Assembly: GCF_027627455.1 (NCBI RefSeq)
Contig: NZ_CP115483.1
Coordinates: forward strand, 1,674,001 to 1,738,000
Reading direction: 5' to 3'
DNA length: 64,000 bases
Origin: Sphingobacterium sp. SYP-B4668
GTDB taxonomy: Bacteria > Bacteroidota > Bacteroidia > Sphingobacteriales > Sphingobacteriaceae
Made by a program: the position numbers and the translations under genes. The notes beneath the pieces were generated by a model. It was given only the letters and a program-made list of their open reading frames with translations, had not been told where the DNA came from and ran no database searches. The stretch's first letter is position 1. The number at the start of each line of letters is the position of its first letter. Below, piece after piece: positions 8,856-18,202 of the stretch.

Positions 8856-9182
8856 ATGATAAGTACAATTTTCTTACAAGCTGGTGGAGCAAGCAGTTTT
8901 ACTACTTTTTTACCAATGATTTTGATTATTGTGGTTTTTTATTTCTTCATGATAAGACCACAGATGAAAAAACAAAAAGACCATAAAAAATATATTGAAG
9001 AATTAGGTGTGAATGCACGTGTAGTGACAACAGCTGGTATTCATGGACGTATTGTAGAGGTGAGTGATACTACATTTTTGATAGATGTGGGGTCGGGAGT
9101 AAAGATGCGTTTTGACAAATCGGCAATTGCGTTGGATGCTTCAAAAGCAATCAACGATAAAGATAAAGAGGTGAAAAGTTAA
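8856..9182 (+). CDS. yajC: Preprotein translocase subunit YajC
   Basis: The 108-residue protein has one transmembrane helix (about residues 20-38, MILIIVVFYFFMIRP) ending in the YajC hallmark FFMIRPQ-x-K-x-x-K, followed by the small cytosolic beta domain (ELGVNARVVTTAGIHGRIVEV). YajC associates with SecDF in the inner membrane. secDF are not in the window. A terminator follows immediately. Confidence 0.95.
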   Translation: MISTIFLQAGGASSFTTFLPMILIIVVFYFFMIRPQMKKQKDHKKYIEELGVNARVVTTAGIHGRIVEVSDTTFLIDVGSGVKMRFDKSAIALDASKAINDKDKEVKS

Positions 9183-9200
9183 AAATTGCTTAATCTTATT

Positions 9201-9228
9201 AAAGCCGCATTTGTTGCGGTTTTTTTTT
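9201..9228 (+). terminator. Rho-independent terminator after yajC
   Basis: CCGCA/TGCGG closed by a 5-nt loop, extended by G-T and A-T pairs, runs into nine T. It separates yajC from ybbR, which has a promoter of its own. Confidence 0.85.
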
Positions 9229-9355
9229 GAAATTATAGTTTTTTAGCAGTAATAATGGCTTTCACTCTATTCTTATTATTACTGAGTAGGGCAGGTGTCA
9301 ATATGGTTTTTGATATAAACCAACTCGGTTTTCCGTTCAACACCTGAAAAATGCA

Positions 9356-9363
9356 TACCTTTG
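9356..9363 (+). promoter_or_regulatory. -7 box giving a probably leaderless ybbR mRNA
   Basis: TACCTTTG matches TAnnTTTG. Only 6 nt separate its last G from the A of the ATG at 9370, so transcription should begin at or next to the start codon. No clear -33 TTG is visible. Confidence 0.5.
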
Positions 9364-9369
9364 TGCGCT

Positions 9370-10317
9370 ATGGCAATCAGACGTTTCAGTAAAATTCAAA
9401 AGAGAAAGATTTCCATCTTTTTTAGATGTGTCGTGATTTCTTTCGTTGCTTGGACGTTATTTGCGATTTCGAATACTTACATCTATCATATGAAGGCTGG
9501 TATCCAATATGTCAATCTGCCAGACAATAAAGCCTTCCATCCTTTACAGTCGGATACGGTGAGCCTTAAGGTAGAGATGACTGGTTGGAAATTGCTACTC
9601 TCTCGCTTCAGGCAGGATACGGCAAATATCCAGGTGGATCTCAGTGGACTTAAGAATCGGAATTGGATTGTATTTTCGAACCAAATTGGTTTCATCAATA
9701 GACAGTTTCCAAATGACAAGCACGTGGTCTCGGTTAGTCCGGATACTTTATATTTTGACTTTTCTAAACAAACCCAACGTAAGGTGCCCATCAAGCCTGT
9801 CTACAGCGTAGGCTTTACTAAGCAATATGGTATTATTGGCGACACTAAGAGTCTACCCGAATATGTTACCATCACAGGGCCATTGGAAGATGTTGCTGAT
9901 ATTGAAACTTGGGAGACTGATACTATCAGAGGAGCAAATGTCAATTCGGATATTAGGACGATGGCTTACTTGGATCGTAATCAAAAAGCGAATATAAATG
10001 TCTATCCCGCCTATGCGGAGGTGACCATTCCTGTAGGGGAACTTACCGAAAAGGTGTTAGAACTTCCGGTAAAGGTTGTCAATGCTAGCAAGTACACTTC
10101 TGTACGTACGTTGCCTACGAAGGTGAAAGTGACCATTTTAATTTCGCTTAAGGATTATAACAAGTGGACGCAACGGGATTTTGAAGCCTTGGTCGATATC
10201 GAAAATTGGGAAGAGAATGGGGTCCCTAATCTCCCTGTTATCTTAACGAAAGTACCTCCGTATGCGAAGGTTGTGAGCATAGAGCCGCAGAATGTAGATT
10301 TTTTTGTTCGAAAGTAA
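9370..10317 (+). CDS. YbbR-like domain protein (CdaR-type)
   Basis: The 315-residue protein has an N-terminal membrane anchor (about residues 20-40, after a basic MAIRRFSKIQKRK) and extracytoplasmic repeats of YbbR type, for example the KVPIKPVYSVGFTKQYGI and LPVKVVNASKYTSVRTLPTKV blocks. The ATG at 9370 is preferred to the TTG at 9361, which overlaps the promoter box. In Firmicutes YbbR/CdaR modulates the cyclic di-AMP synthase CdaA, but no cdaA is adjacent here. The stop is 2 bp from coaE, so the two genes are co-transcribed. Confidence 0.85.
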   Translation: MAIRRFSKIQKRKISIFFRCVVISFVAWTLFAISNTYIYHMKAGIQYVNLPDNKAFHPLQSDTVSLKVEMTGWKLLLSRFRQDTANIQVDLSGLKNRNWIVFSNQIGFINRQFPNDKHVVSVSPDTLYFDFSKQTQRKVPIKPVYSVGFTKQYGIIGDTKSLPEYVTITGPLEDVADIETWETDTIRGANVNSDIRTMAYLDRNQKANINVYPAYAEVTIPVGELTEKVLELPVKVVNASKYTSVRTLPTKVKVTILISLKDYNKWTQRDFEALVDIENWEENGVPNLPVILTKVPPYAKVVSIEPQNVDFFVRK

Positions 10318-10319
10318 CT

Positions 10320-10907
10320 ATGGGATTGAAGATAGGTATTACAGGAGGTATAGGTGCGGGAAAGAGCATTATCTGCAATATATTTAAGGTGCTAGGTGTG
10401 CCTGTATATAATGCAGATCAGGAAGCTAAGAATATCATGCAGAAAAGTAAGGAGGTAAGAAGCTCCTTAGTCACCGAATTCGGGGAGGCTGTGTATACAG
10501 ACAAGGGTGAATTGGATCGGAAATTTCTTGCTGCACAGGTTTTTGGAAGTGAAGAACGTTTAAAGGTTTTAAATGGAATTGTTCACCCCGCAGTTATCAA
10601 AGATGCTGAAAATTGGGCTGAGCAACAGCAGTTTGCTTATTCATTGAAAGAAGCTGCATTGTTGTTTGAGTCCGGGTCTTATACGAAGTTAGACTATACG
10701 ATATTGGTCACGGCACCCGAGGATGTCCGAATAGCTCGGGTGGTCGATAGGGATCGTATTACTGCTGAGCAGGTCAAAGAACGAATCAGCAAACAGATGA
10801 TGGATGAGGAGAAGATAGTACTAGCTGATTTTGTAATCATTAATGATGGGGTTCAAGCTCTCCTTCCACAGGTGCTGGCTTTGCATACCTATTTTTTAAC
10901 ACTTTAA
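10320..10907 (+). CDS. coaE: Dephospho-CoA kinase
   Basis: The 195-residue protein has the P-loop GITGGIGAGKS at residues 6-16 and the CoaE segments VPVYNADQEAK and LLFESG. It phosphorylates the 3'-hydroxyl of the ribose of dephospho-CoA, the last step of coenzyme A synthesis, in the cytosol. It follows ybbR by 2 bp and is followed 9 bp later by the MBL-fold gene. The ybbR-coaE pairing is common in Bacteroidota. Confidence 0.95.
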   Translation: MGLKIGITGGIGAGKSIICNIFKVLGVPVYNADQEAKNIMQKSKEVRSSLVTEFGEAVYTDKGELDRKFLAAQVFGSEERLKVLNGIVHPAVIKDAENWAEQQQFAYSLKEAALLFESGSYTKLDYTILVTAPEDVRIARVVDRDRITAEQVKERISKQMMDEEKIVLADFVIINDGVQALLPQVLALHTYFLTL

Positions 10908-10916
10908 AACATACTA

Positions 10917-11864
10917 ATGTCGGAAATATTGGCTGATTTTCTTGTTAGAAAACCAGAAGGATACTATTGTAGATACGGCGATTTTTACGTAGATGCGATG
11001 CAGCCTGTTCGAGTGAATGTCGTGTCACATGCGCATGGAGATCACGCATCAAACGGTCATGGCAAAATATATGGAACTGCAGCTACAATAGCATTCATGC
11101 AGCATAGATATACGAAGCAACCTTTATCCACATTTGAGATGATAGGATTTAATCAATCCTTTATTTTAGGAGAGGTGATGCTTACTTTTATTGCTGCAGG
11201 ACATATTTTGGGTTCTGCCCAGATTCTAATGGAATATAGAGGAATACGTTATCTCTATACGGGGGACTATAAAATGGATGAAGATCCTACATGTGAGCCA
11301 TTAATGGTTGTACAGGCAGATGTCTTAATTACGGAGAGTACCTTTGCACATCCAGATACTCAGCATCCAAATGCGGTAGATGAAATCCTGAAGCTGAAAA
11401 ATCGACCTAGTAACATCCTATTGGGTTGCTATGCCTTGGGTAAGGCCCAGCGCATTACGGCGCTATTAAATGAGTACTGTCCAGAAAGAAGGGTGCTTGT
11501 GCATCACAATATCACACCGTTTCATCGAATATATGATAAATTGGGATTTGCTCCGCTTACATATGAGCCCTATAATAGACAGGCAATGAAACAAGGTGAG
11601 CCCAATAAAGTTTATTTGGTCCCTCCTATGACGTTTAATAATTATTTTAGAGCAACTAAGGTATTGCGAGCATTTGCGTCGGGTTGGAAGCGTTTGCAGC
11701 AACATAACGACATAGCGTTGTACATCTCCGATCATGTGGATTGGGAAGATATTGTTGGTTATGTTGCTAAGGTGAAGCCAAAACAGATTTGGACTATCCA
11801 TGGTGAGGGGCGTCATCTCAAAGAGTACTATACAGGTCAGATGGAAGTAAGGGATATTTATTAA
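10917..11864 (+). CDS. MBL-fold nuclease, ligase-associated exonuclease type
   Basis: The 315-residue protein carries the metallo-beta-lactamase motif SHAHGDH (H38, H40, D42, H43), further ligands in AAGHILGSAQ (about residue 96) and TGDYK, and the CPSF/RNase J-like HGEGRH near the C-terminus. This architecture matches the proteins named ligase-associated DNA damage response exonuclease, which usually neighbour an ATP-dependent DNA ligase and an Lhr-like helicase. Neither partner is here; the gene follows coaE by 9 bp instead. RNA or DNA as substrate is undecided. Confidence 0.8.
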   Translation: MSEILADFLVRKPEGYYCRYGDFYVDAMQPVRVNVVSHAHGDHASNGHGKIYGTAATIAFMQHRYTKQPLSTFEMIGFNQSFILGEVMLTFIAAGHILGSAQILMEYRGIRYLYTGDYKMDEDPTCEPLMVVQADVLITESTFAHPDTQHPNAVDEILKLKNRPSNILLGCYALGKAQRITALLNEYCPERRVLVHHNITPFHRIYDKLGFAPLTYEPYNRQAMKQGEPNKVYLVPPMTFNNYFRATKVLRAFASGWKRLQQHNDIALYISDHVDWEDIVGYVAKVKPKQIWTIHGEGRHLKEYYTGQMEVRDIY

Positions 11865-11922
11865 ATATTCCTATTTCTATCTATAATATATCAAGTGAAA
11901 GATTTTTTTGAAAAAAAAGAAG

Positions 11923-11997
11923 TGGGAAATACTGGGTTCGAACCAGCGACCCCTACCTTGTCGAGGTAGTGCTCTAAACCAGCTGAGCTAATTTCCC
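11923..11997 (-). tRNA. tRNA-Val (anticodon GAC)
   Basis: The reverse strand folds into a cloverleaf: 7-bp acceptor GGGAAAT/ATTTCCC, anticodon stem CTACC/GGTAG around loop TCGACAA (anticodon GAC), and T-arm GGTTCGAACC. The CCA end is not encoded. It is the last of three tRNAs transcribed together. Confidence 0.93.
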
Positions 11998-12043
11998 TTG
12001 GTTTGATATGTAATACACTTTTGAGTCTTCAAAAGATATTTTG

Positions 12044-12116
12044 TGGTGCCAGCTGGATTCGAACCAGCGACACAAGGATTTTCAGTCCTTTGCTCTACCG
12101 ACTGAGCTATGGCACC
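12044..12116 (-). tRNA. tRNA-Phe (anticodon GAA), copy 2
   Basis: Acceptor GGTGCCA/TGGCACC, anticodon loop CTGAAAA (anticodon GAA) in stem AAGGA/TCCTT, and T-loop GTTCGAAT. The sequence is identical to the copy at 12159-12231. Confidence 0.93.
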
Positions 12117-12158
12117 GTTAAGATATTTAGTTAAAATCTGTATCTTATCAGATTAAGG

Positions 12159-12231
12159 TGGTGCCAGCTGGATTCGAACCAGCGACACAAGGATTTTCAG
12201 TCCTTTGCTCTACCGACTGAGCTATGGCACC
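12159..12231 (-). tRNA. tRNA-Phe (anticodon GAA), copy 1
   Basis: Same cloverleaf as the downstream copy (acceptor GGTGCCA/TGGCACC, anticodon loop CTGAAAA). As the promoter-proximal tRNA it begins about 33 nt downstream of a TACATTTG box. Confidence 0.93.
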
Positions 12232-12263
12232 TTTTTGCAATGTTTTTATCTCCTATTGCGTTG

Positions 12264-12292
12264 CAAATGTATGTTCTTTTTTTGGATTCCAA
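12264..12292 (-). promoter_or_regulatory. Promoter of the Phe-Phe-Val tRNA cluster
   Basis: On the reverse strand TTG (12292-12290) and TACATTTG (12271-12264) are separated by 18 bp, a good sigma-ABfr promoter facing the tRNA genes. Confidence 0.65.
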
Positions 12293-12391
12293 AACTTTTT
12301 CCAGCAAATATTTTACTTCTATTCGACAAAGCATTGATTTTGATTAAGATAAAATTACACCAAATAAACATGCTTCAAAAAAAATAACCAT

Positions 12392-12399
12392 TATCTTTG
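12392..12399 (+). promoter_or_regulatory. -7 box for mnmA
   Basis: TATCTTTG matches TAnnTTTG and is 17 nt before the mnmA ATG. The A-rich region upstream offers no clear TTG. Confidence 0.55.
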
Positions 12400-12416
12400 C
12401 ACTTCAAATAATAATA

Positions 12417-13508
12417 ATGAGTAAGAGAGGAAGAGTACTAGTAGCAATGAGCGGTGGAGTGGATAGTTCGGTCGCAGCCGTTATGCTCCACGAACAAGGA
12501 TATGAGGTAATCGGAATCACGATGAAGACATGGGACTATGCATCTTCGGGTGGATCTTCTAAAGAAACTGGATGTTGCAGTTTAGACAGTATCAATGATG
12601 CGCGTGCTTTGGCCGTAAATTATGGGTTTCCTCATTTTATTTTGGATATTCGGGATGAATTCGGGGATTATGTAATCGATAATTTTGTTGATGAGTATAT
12701 CGCAGGCCGGACGCCTAACCCGTGTGTGCTTTGTAATACTCATATAAAATGGGAGGCTTTGATAAAAAGAGCAAATAAGCTCGACTGCGAGTTTATTGCT
12801 ACTGGGCACTATGCTAACATTAGGATGCATGATAACGGCCGTCACGTGATCTCTAAAGGGCGCGATGAGAATAAGGATCAATCTTATGTGCTGTGGGGAG
12901 TATCCCAAGAAAATCTAGCGAGAACCCAGTTTCCATTAGGTAGTTTTACAAAAGCAGAAATACGGCAGATGGCTGCGGATATGGGACAGATGGAGCTGGC
13001 CAATAAATCGGAAAGTTACGAAATCTGTTTTGTGCCGGATAATGATTACCGGTCTTTCCTAAGACACAAAATGCCAGACTTGGATGAGAAGGTAGGGGCG
13101 GGGAATTTTTTGCTCTCTGATGGCACTGTAGTGGGCCAACATATAGGATATCCTTATTTCACAATAGGACAACGTAAAGGGCTTGGTATAGCATTAGGAA
13201 AGCCAATGTTTGTTATCGAGATTCTTCCTGAAAGTAATTCTGTTGTGTTGGGTGAAGAGCACGAGTTGGAAAAAGCAGAAGCATTTGTTCGAAACATCAA
13301 TCTGGTGAAGTACGCTAGTATCGAGCAACCGATGGAAGCTATTACGAAGATTAGGTATAAGGATGCAGGAGCGCTTTCCACGATAACGCAGCAAGGAGAT
13401 ATGATGAGAGTAGATTTTCAACATCACGTGAAAGGAATAGCTCCGGGACAATCTGCCGTGTTTTATGAAGGTAATGATTTAATAGGTGGAGGTTTTCTAA
13501 TGAAATAG
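12417..13508 (+). CDS. mnmA: tRNA-specific 2-thiouridylase MnmA
   Basis: The 363-residue enzyme has the PP-loop AMSGGVDSSVAAV at residues 10-22, the cysteine motif PNPCVLCN near 101-108 that accepts sulfur, and a second cysteine in YEICFVPDN near 205, the catalytic pair of MnmA. It makes the 2-thio group of U34 in tRNA-Lys, -Glu and -Gln. It is monocistronic, between its own promoter and a shared bidirectional terminator. Confidence 0.96.
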   Translation: MSKRGRVLVAMSGGVDSSVAAVMLHEQGYEVIGITMKTWDYASSGGSSKETGCCSLDSINDARALAVNYGFPHFILDIRDEFGDYVIDNFVDEYIAGRTPNPCVLCNTHIKWEALIKRANKLDCEFIATGHYANIRMHDNGRHVISKGRDENKDQSYVLWGVSQENLARTQFPLGSFTKAEIRQMAADMGQMELANKSESYEICFVPDNDYRSFLRHKMPDLDEKVGAGNFLLSDGTVVGQHIGYPYFTIGQRKGLGIALGKPMFVIEILPESNSVVLGEEHELEKAEAFVRNINLVKYASIEQPMEAITKIRYKDAGALSTITQQGDMMRVDFQHHVKGIAPGQSAVFYEGNDLIGGGFLMK

Positions 13509-13527
13509 TGACCTACATTACAGTAAT

Positions 13528-13565
13528 AAAAAGCGGGTCTTGGTAAATACCAAGACCCGCTTTTT
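13528..13565. terminator. Bidirectional terminator between mnmA and gapA
   Basis: AAAAAGCGGGTCTTGGTA pairs perfectly with TACCAAGACCCGCTTTTT, giving T-runs in both directions. It serves the converging mnmA (+) and gapA (-) units. Confidence 0.9.
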
Positions 13566-13588
13566 ATTATGCGACGATTAATAGGTGA

Positions 13589-15449
<1,861 letters not shown>

Positions 15450-15470
15450 AAAATCCTTTTATAATCTATA

Positions 15471-16460
15471 TTAGATGGCCATAATGTGCGAAATCTCTAA
15501 CATATCTTTACTTAATTTGAACTCTTTGTTGTGTAGCGCCTCCTCCAGCGAGGTTGTCTTTATCTCGTTACCCCTCAGGCCAACTGTCATTCTGGTGTCT
15601 CCAGCAAGTAAACATTTGACTGCTGCATATCCCATTCTGCTGGCGAGAACCCGGTCAAAACTACTGGGCGACCCACCTCTTTGCAGGTGCCCTAATATAC
15701 TAACTTTTGTGTCATAATAATCAAATTTTTCTTTAACACGATTGGCAACATTATAAGCTCCTCCGTTTTTTTCGCCTTCGGCTACGATTACAATCGTTGA
15801 AGTTTTTTGTTTAAAGGCTGCTTTTTCTAGTAATTCGATTAAATCATCAATCGCTGTTTCTTTTTCAGGGAGCATAATTGCCTCTGCTCCACCAGCGATT
15901 CCTGCATTTAAGGCGATGCAGCCCGAATCACGGCCCATGACTTCAATGAAGAAAAGCCTGCCGTGTGACGCAGCTGTATCTCTAATTTTGTCGATGGCAT
16001 CTATTACAGTGTTGGTTGCGGTGTCGTACCCTAACGTATAATCTGAACCGTATAAGTCATTATCAATGGTACCAGGCACACAGATGACGGGGATATCATA
16101 TTCCTTAGAGAAATAATCTGCCCCAGTAAATGTACCATCACCTCCAATAGCTACTAGACCATCTATTCCTGCGTTTTTAATGTTCTGATAAGCTAGGGCA
16201 CGTCCTTCAGGAGTTTTGAATTCCAAACACCTTGCTGTCTTCAATATAGTGCCTCCTTTTTGAATGATGTTGCTTACTGAACGGCTATTCATCTCGGTGA
16301 AATTGGCATCTAGCATTCCTTGGTATCCCTGATGAATCCCGGTAACCCTTTTTCCTTCAAATAGAGCAGTACGTACTACCGCCCGGATGCACGCATTCAT
16401 ACCCGGTGCATCTCCTCCTGATGTAAAAACTCCTATATTATGTATTGTGTTCACGCGCAA
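15471..16460 (-). CDS. pfkA: ATP-dependent 6-phosphofructokinase
   Basis: The 329-residue enzyme has the nucleotide loop FTSGGDAPGMNACIRA, GGDGTFTGA near 104-112 with Gly following the first Asp (the ATP-type, not the pyrophosphate-type, residue), the catalytic segment GTIDNDL near 128-134 and MGRDSGCIA near 172. It phosphorylates fructose 6-phosphate in glycolysis. It is the first gene of the reverse-strand pfkA-kinase-gapA cluster. I could not find a TAnnTTTG promoter in the AT-rich upstream spacer. Confidence 0.97.
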   Translation of the reverse strand: MRVNTIHNIGVFTSGGDAPGMNACIRAVVRTALFEGKRVTGIHQGYQGMLDANFTEMNSRSVSNIIQKGGTILKTARCLEFKTPEGRALAYQNIKNAGIDGLVAIGGDGTFTGADYFSKEYDIPVICVPGTIDNDLYGSDYTLGYDTATNTVIDAIDKIRDTAASHGRLFFIEVMGRDSGCIALNAGIAGGAEAIMLPEKETAIDDLIELLEKAAFKQKTSTIVIVAEGEKNGGAYNVANRVKEKFDYYDTKVSILGHLQRGGSPSSFDRVLASRMGYAAVKCLLAGDTRMTVGLRGNEIKTTSLEEALHNKEFKLSKDMLEISHIMAI

Positions 16461-16590
16461 AATTCTTTTTTAGGTTTGACGAATATACAGTGTATTTTTT
16501 ACACTAATGAATTTTTTGATTATTTTTTTTGTTACTTTGATATATTTAGCGCATTATTGTGGTGTTTACAAGTGTGATTCCGTATGGGCT

Positions 16591-16598
16591 TACGTTTG
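16591..16598 (+). promoter_or_regulatory. Candidate -7 box for the Nudix-type regulator
   Basis: TACGTTTG matches TAnnTTTG and lies about 30 nt upstream of the TTG start at 16629. There is no well-spaced upstream TTG. Confidence 0.4.
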
Positions 16599-16628
16599 AT
16601 TTCGGAAACTTAAATAAATTTTTGAACA

Positions 16629-17294
16629 TTGTTTACAAATTTCACCATTGACTGCGTCATTTTTGGCTTTCATGACGGTCTTTTAAAAGCTTTATTAACC
16701 GAGAGAAATGAATATCCATTCAAAGATTGGTGGGCCTTGCCTGGTTTTTTTGTGAACAATGACGAAGAAATGGAAGATGCCGTCAAACGGATTCTTTATG
16801 AAAATGCAGGCTTAAAGGATATCTATATGGAACAATTGGCTGCGTTTGCTGGTCTTAAACGACATCCACAAGGCCGTATACTTACCGTAGCTTATTTTGC
16901 ACTTATGCAACTAGACCAAAGTAAGATCAAGGTTAAACCTGTTACCACATACATGCGTCAGGCGAAATGGTTCTCAGTTAACGAACTTCCCGAGTTGGCA
17001 TTCGATCATCAGCAGATAATAGACCTCAGTTTGGAAAAACTAAAACGTAAAATAGGGTATACGGCTGTGGCCTTTGAATTACTGCCTGAGAAATTTACGC
17101 TTACACAATTGCAACAAGTCTATGAAGCTATATTGGGTAGAAAATTAGATAAAAGAAATTTTCGAAAGAAAATGTTAAACTATGGCTTCCTTAAAGAACT
17201 TCCAGAGTTCCAAAAAGGGGTATCTTACCGTGCTGCACGTCTTTATAAATTAGACAAGAGAAAATTCCAAAAAGTGTTCTCGCATGAAGATTAA
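16629..17294 (+). CDS. Nudix-fold transcriptional regulator (NrtR/AraR-like)
   Basis: The 221-residue protein has an N-terminal Nudix domain (residues 1-140) and a C-terminal winged helix (about 145-215, FTLTQLQQVYEAILGRKLDKRNFRKKM), the architecture of NrtR/AraR regulators, in which the Nudix domain senses a sugar or nucleotide ligand. The Nudix box core R-E-x-x-x-E-E reads R54-I-L-Y-E58-N, so hydrolase activity is probably lost. A TGA at 16623-16625 blocks extension and no ATG precedes the domain, so translation appears to start at TTG. It is divergent from the pfkA operon, a possible target. Confidence 0.8.
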   Translation: MFTNFTIDCVIFGFHDGLLKALLTERNEYPFKDWWALPGFFVNNDEEMEDAVKRILYENAGLKDIYMEQLAAFAGLKRHPQGRILTVAYFALMQLDQSKIKVKPVTTYMRQAKWFSVNELPELAFDHQQIIDLSLEKLKRKIGYTAVAFELLPEKFTLTQLQQVYEAILGRKLDKRNFRKKMLNYGFLKELPEFQKGVSYRAARLYKLDKRKFQKVFSHED

Positions 17295-17393
17295 GGGTAA
17301 GCAAACCTTTAATATCAATTTTATCATCCCTTTTTTAAAGTATATAAAGCTTTTATACGTCAGCTAGGAAAGTAGCTAGGTATAGCTTTCTCG

Positions 17394-17432
17394 CTTACAT
17401 ATTGTTATCTGTATACGAGAACAATATGTAAG
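17394..17432. repeat. 13-bp inverted repeat around GTATAC
   Basis: CTTACATATTGTT (17394-17406) and AACAATATGTAAG (17420-17432) are perfect complements with a 13-nt spacer that itself contains the palindrome GTATAC. There is no T-run, so it is more like an operator or RNA hairpin than a terminator. It lies in the spacer between the Nudix regulator and the TetR-RND operon. Confidence 0.55.
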
Positions 17433-17491
17433 AACTGATATGTCATATTAAAATCCTTTTTTTAAATTATCGATGGATTACGGCTTGAAAA

Positions 17492-17522
17492 TTGCATAAC
17501 CATTTTACTTTTTTTACTTTTG
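17492..17522 (+). promoter_or_regulatory. Promoter of the TetR-RND efflux operon
   Basis: TTG at 17492-17494 and TACTTTTG at 17515-17522 are 20 bp apart. The box ends 34 nt before the TetR ATG. Confidence 0.65.
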
Positions 17523-17556
17523 ACCCGAAAATAAAAAAAGTCAAAAAGTAAGATTG

Positions 17557-18177
17557 ATGGTGAATTCAGATAATAAGAGAAAGCAAATTGTGAAAGCAGC
17601 GGTTAAGCGTTTTGCTCATTTTGGGATTCCAAAAACAACAATGAACGAGATTGCTGAGGATGTGAATCTAACTAAAGCTAACCTTTACTACTATTTTCCG
17701 GACAAAAACTCCTTGATTAAAGATGTGTTGTTAAGCATTGTCGATGAGATGGATGTTGAAGAACAAATAGTAATTAAGGAGTTGGGTAAGAATCTCTTGG
17801 AATTGTTATACAAGCTTTTGGATGTGCGGGTGATTTTTGTAAAAAAATATTATATGTTTTACCTTTTTGAGAATATGGATTGGATTAAGGATTCCAGTAT
17901 TTCAGCCGAGATTGAGTCCTTGATACAAAAGGATGAGGATCAATACTGCCAGATTTTTGAAAGAGCGAAGGCTGCGGGAGAGATTGTTGATTTAGACCCT
18001 CGTTATATTGCTAAGAATTACAGTGACGCCATGCGGGGCATCGGTTTTATGGGAAATCTTTCCAATATAGTTAAAGGCTTTCCTAGTATAGACAATATAG
18101 ATGATATAGTTCAGCGGCAGAAGGAGGTAACCGAGATCATGCTCTATGGGTTGAGTACTAAAAATAGAAACAACTAA
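17557..18177 (+). CDS. TetR-family regulator of the RND efflux operon
   Basis: The 206-residue protein has a TetR DNA-binding domain at residues 5-55 (KRKQIVKAAVKRFAHFG, then TTMNEIAEDVNLTKANLYYYF). The rest is the all-helical ligand and dimer domain. The ATG at 17557 is preferred to the TTG one codon before. It is the first gene of an apparent operon with tolC-, adaptor- and RND-type genes, 25 bp upstream, so it is probably an autoregulating repressor that responds to an efflux substrate. Confidence 0.9.
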   Translation: MVNSDNKRKQIVKAAVKRFAHFGIPKTTMNEIAEDVNLTKANLYYYFPDKNSLIKDVLLSIVDEMDVEEQIVIKELGKNLLELLYKLLDVRVIFVKKYYMFYLFENMDWIKDSSISAEIESLIQKDEDQYCQIFERAKAAGEIVDLDPRYIAKNYSDAMRGIGFMGNLSNIVKGFPSIDNIDDIVQRQKEVTEIMLYGLSTKNRNN

Positions 18178-18202
18178 CATACACACACACATAAATACAA
18201 CG

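Noticed and set aside
11923..12231. tRNA cluster as an integration site
   Set aside because: No integrase, no direct repeat of a tRNA 3' end and no foreign-looking genes lie nearby; the two tRNA-Phe are simple tandem copies.
12205..12387. A 60-codon forward frame at the tRNA promoter
   Set aside because: It overlaps a tRNA-Phe gene and the tRNA promoter, has low-complexity composition and no start context.
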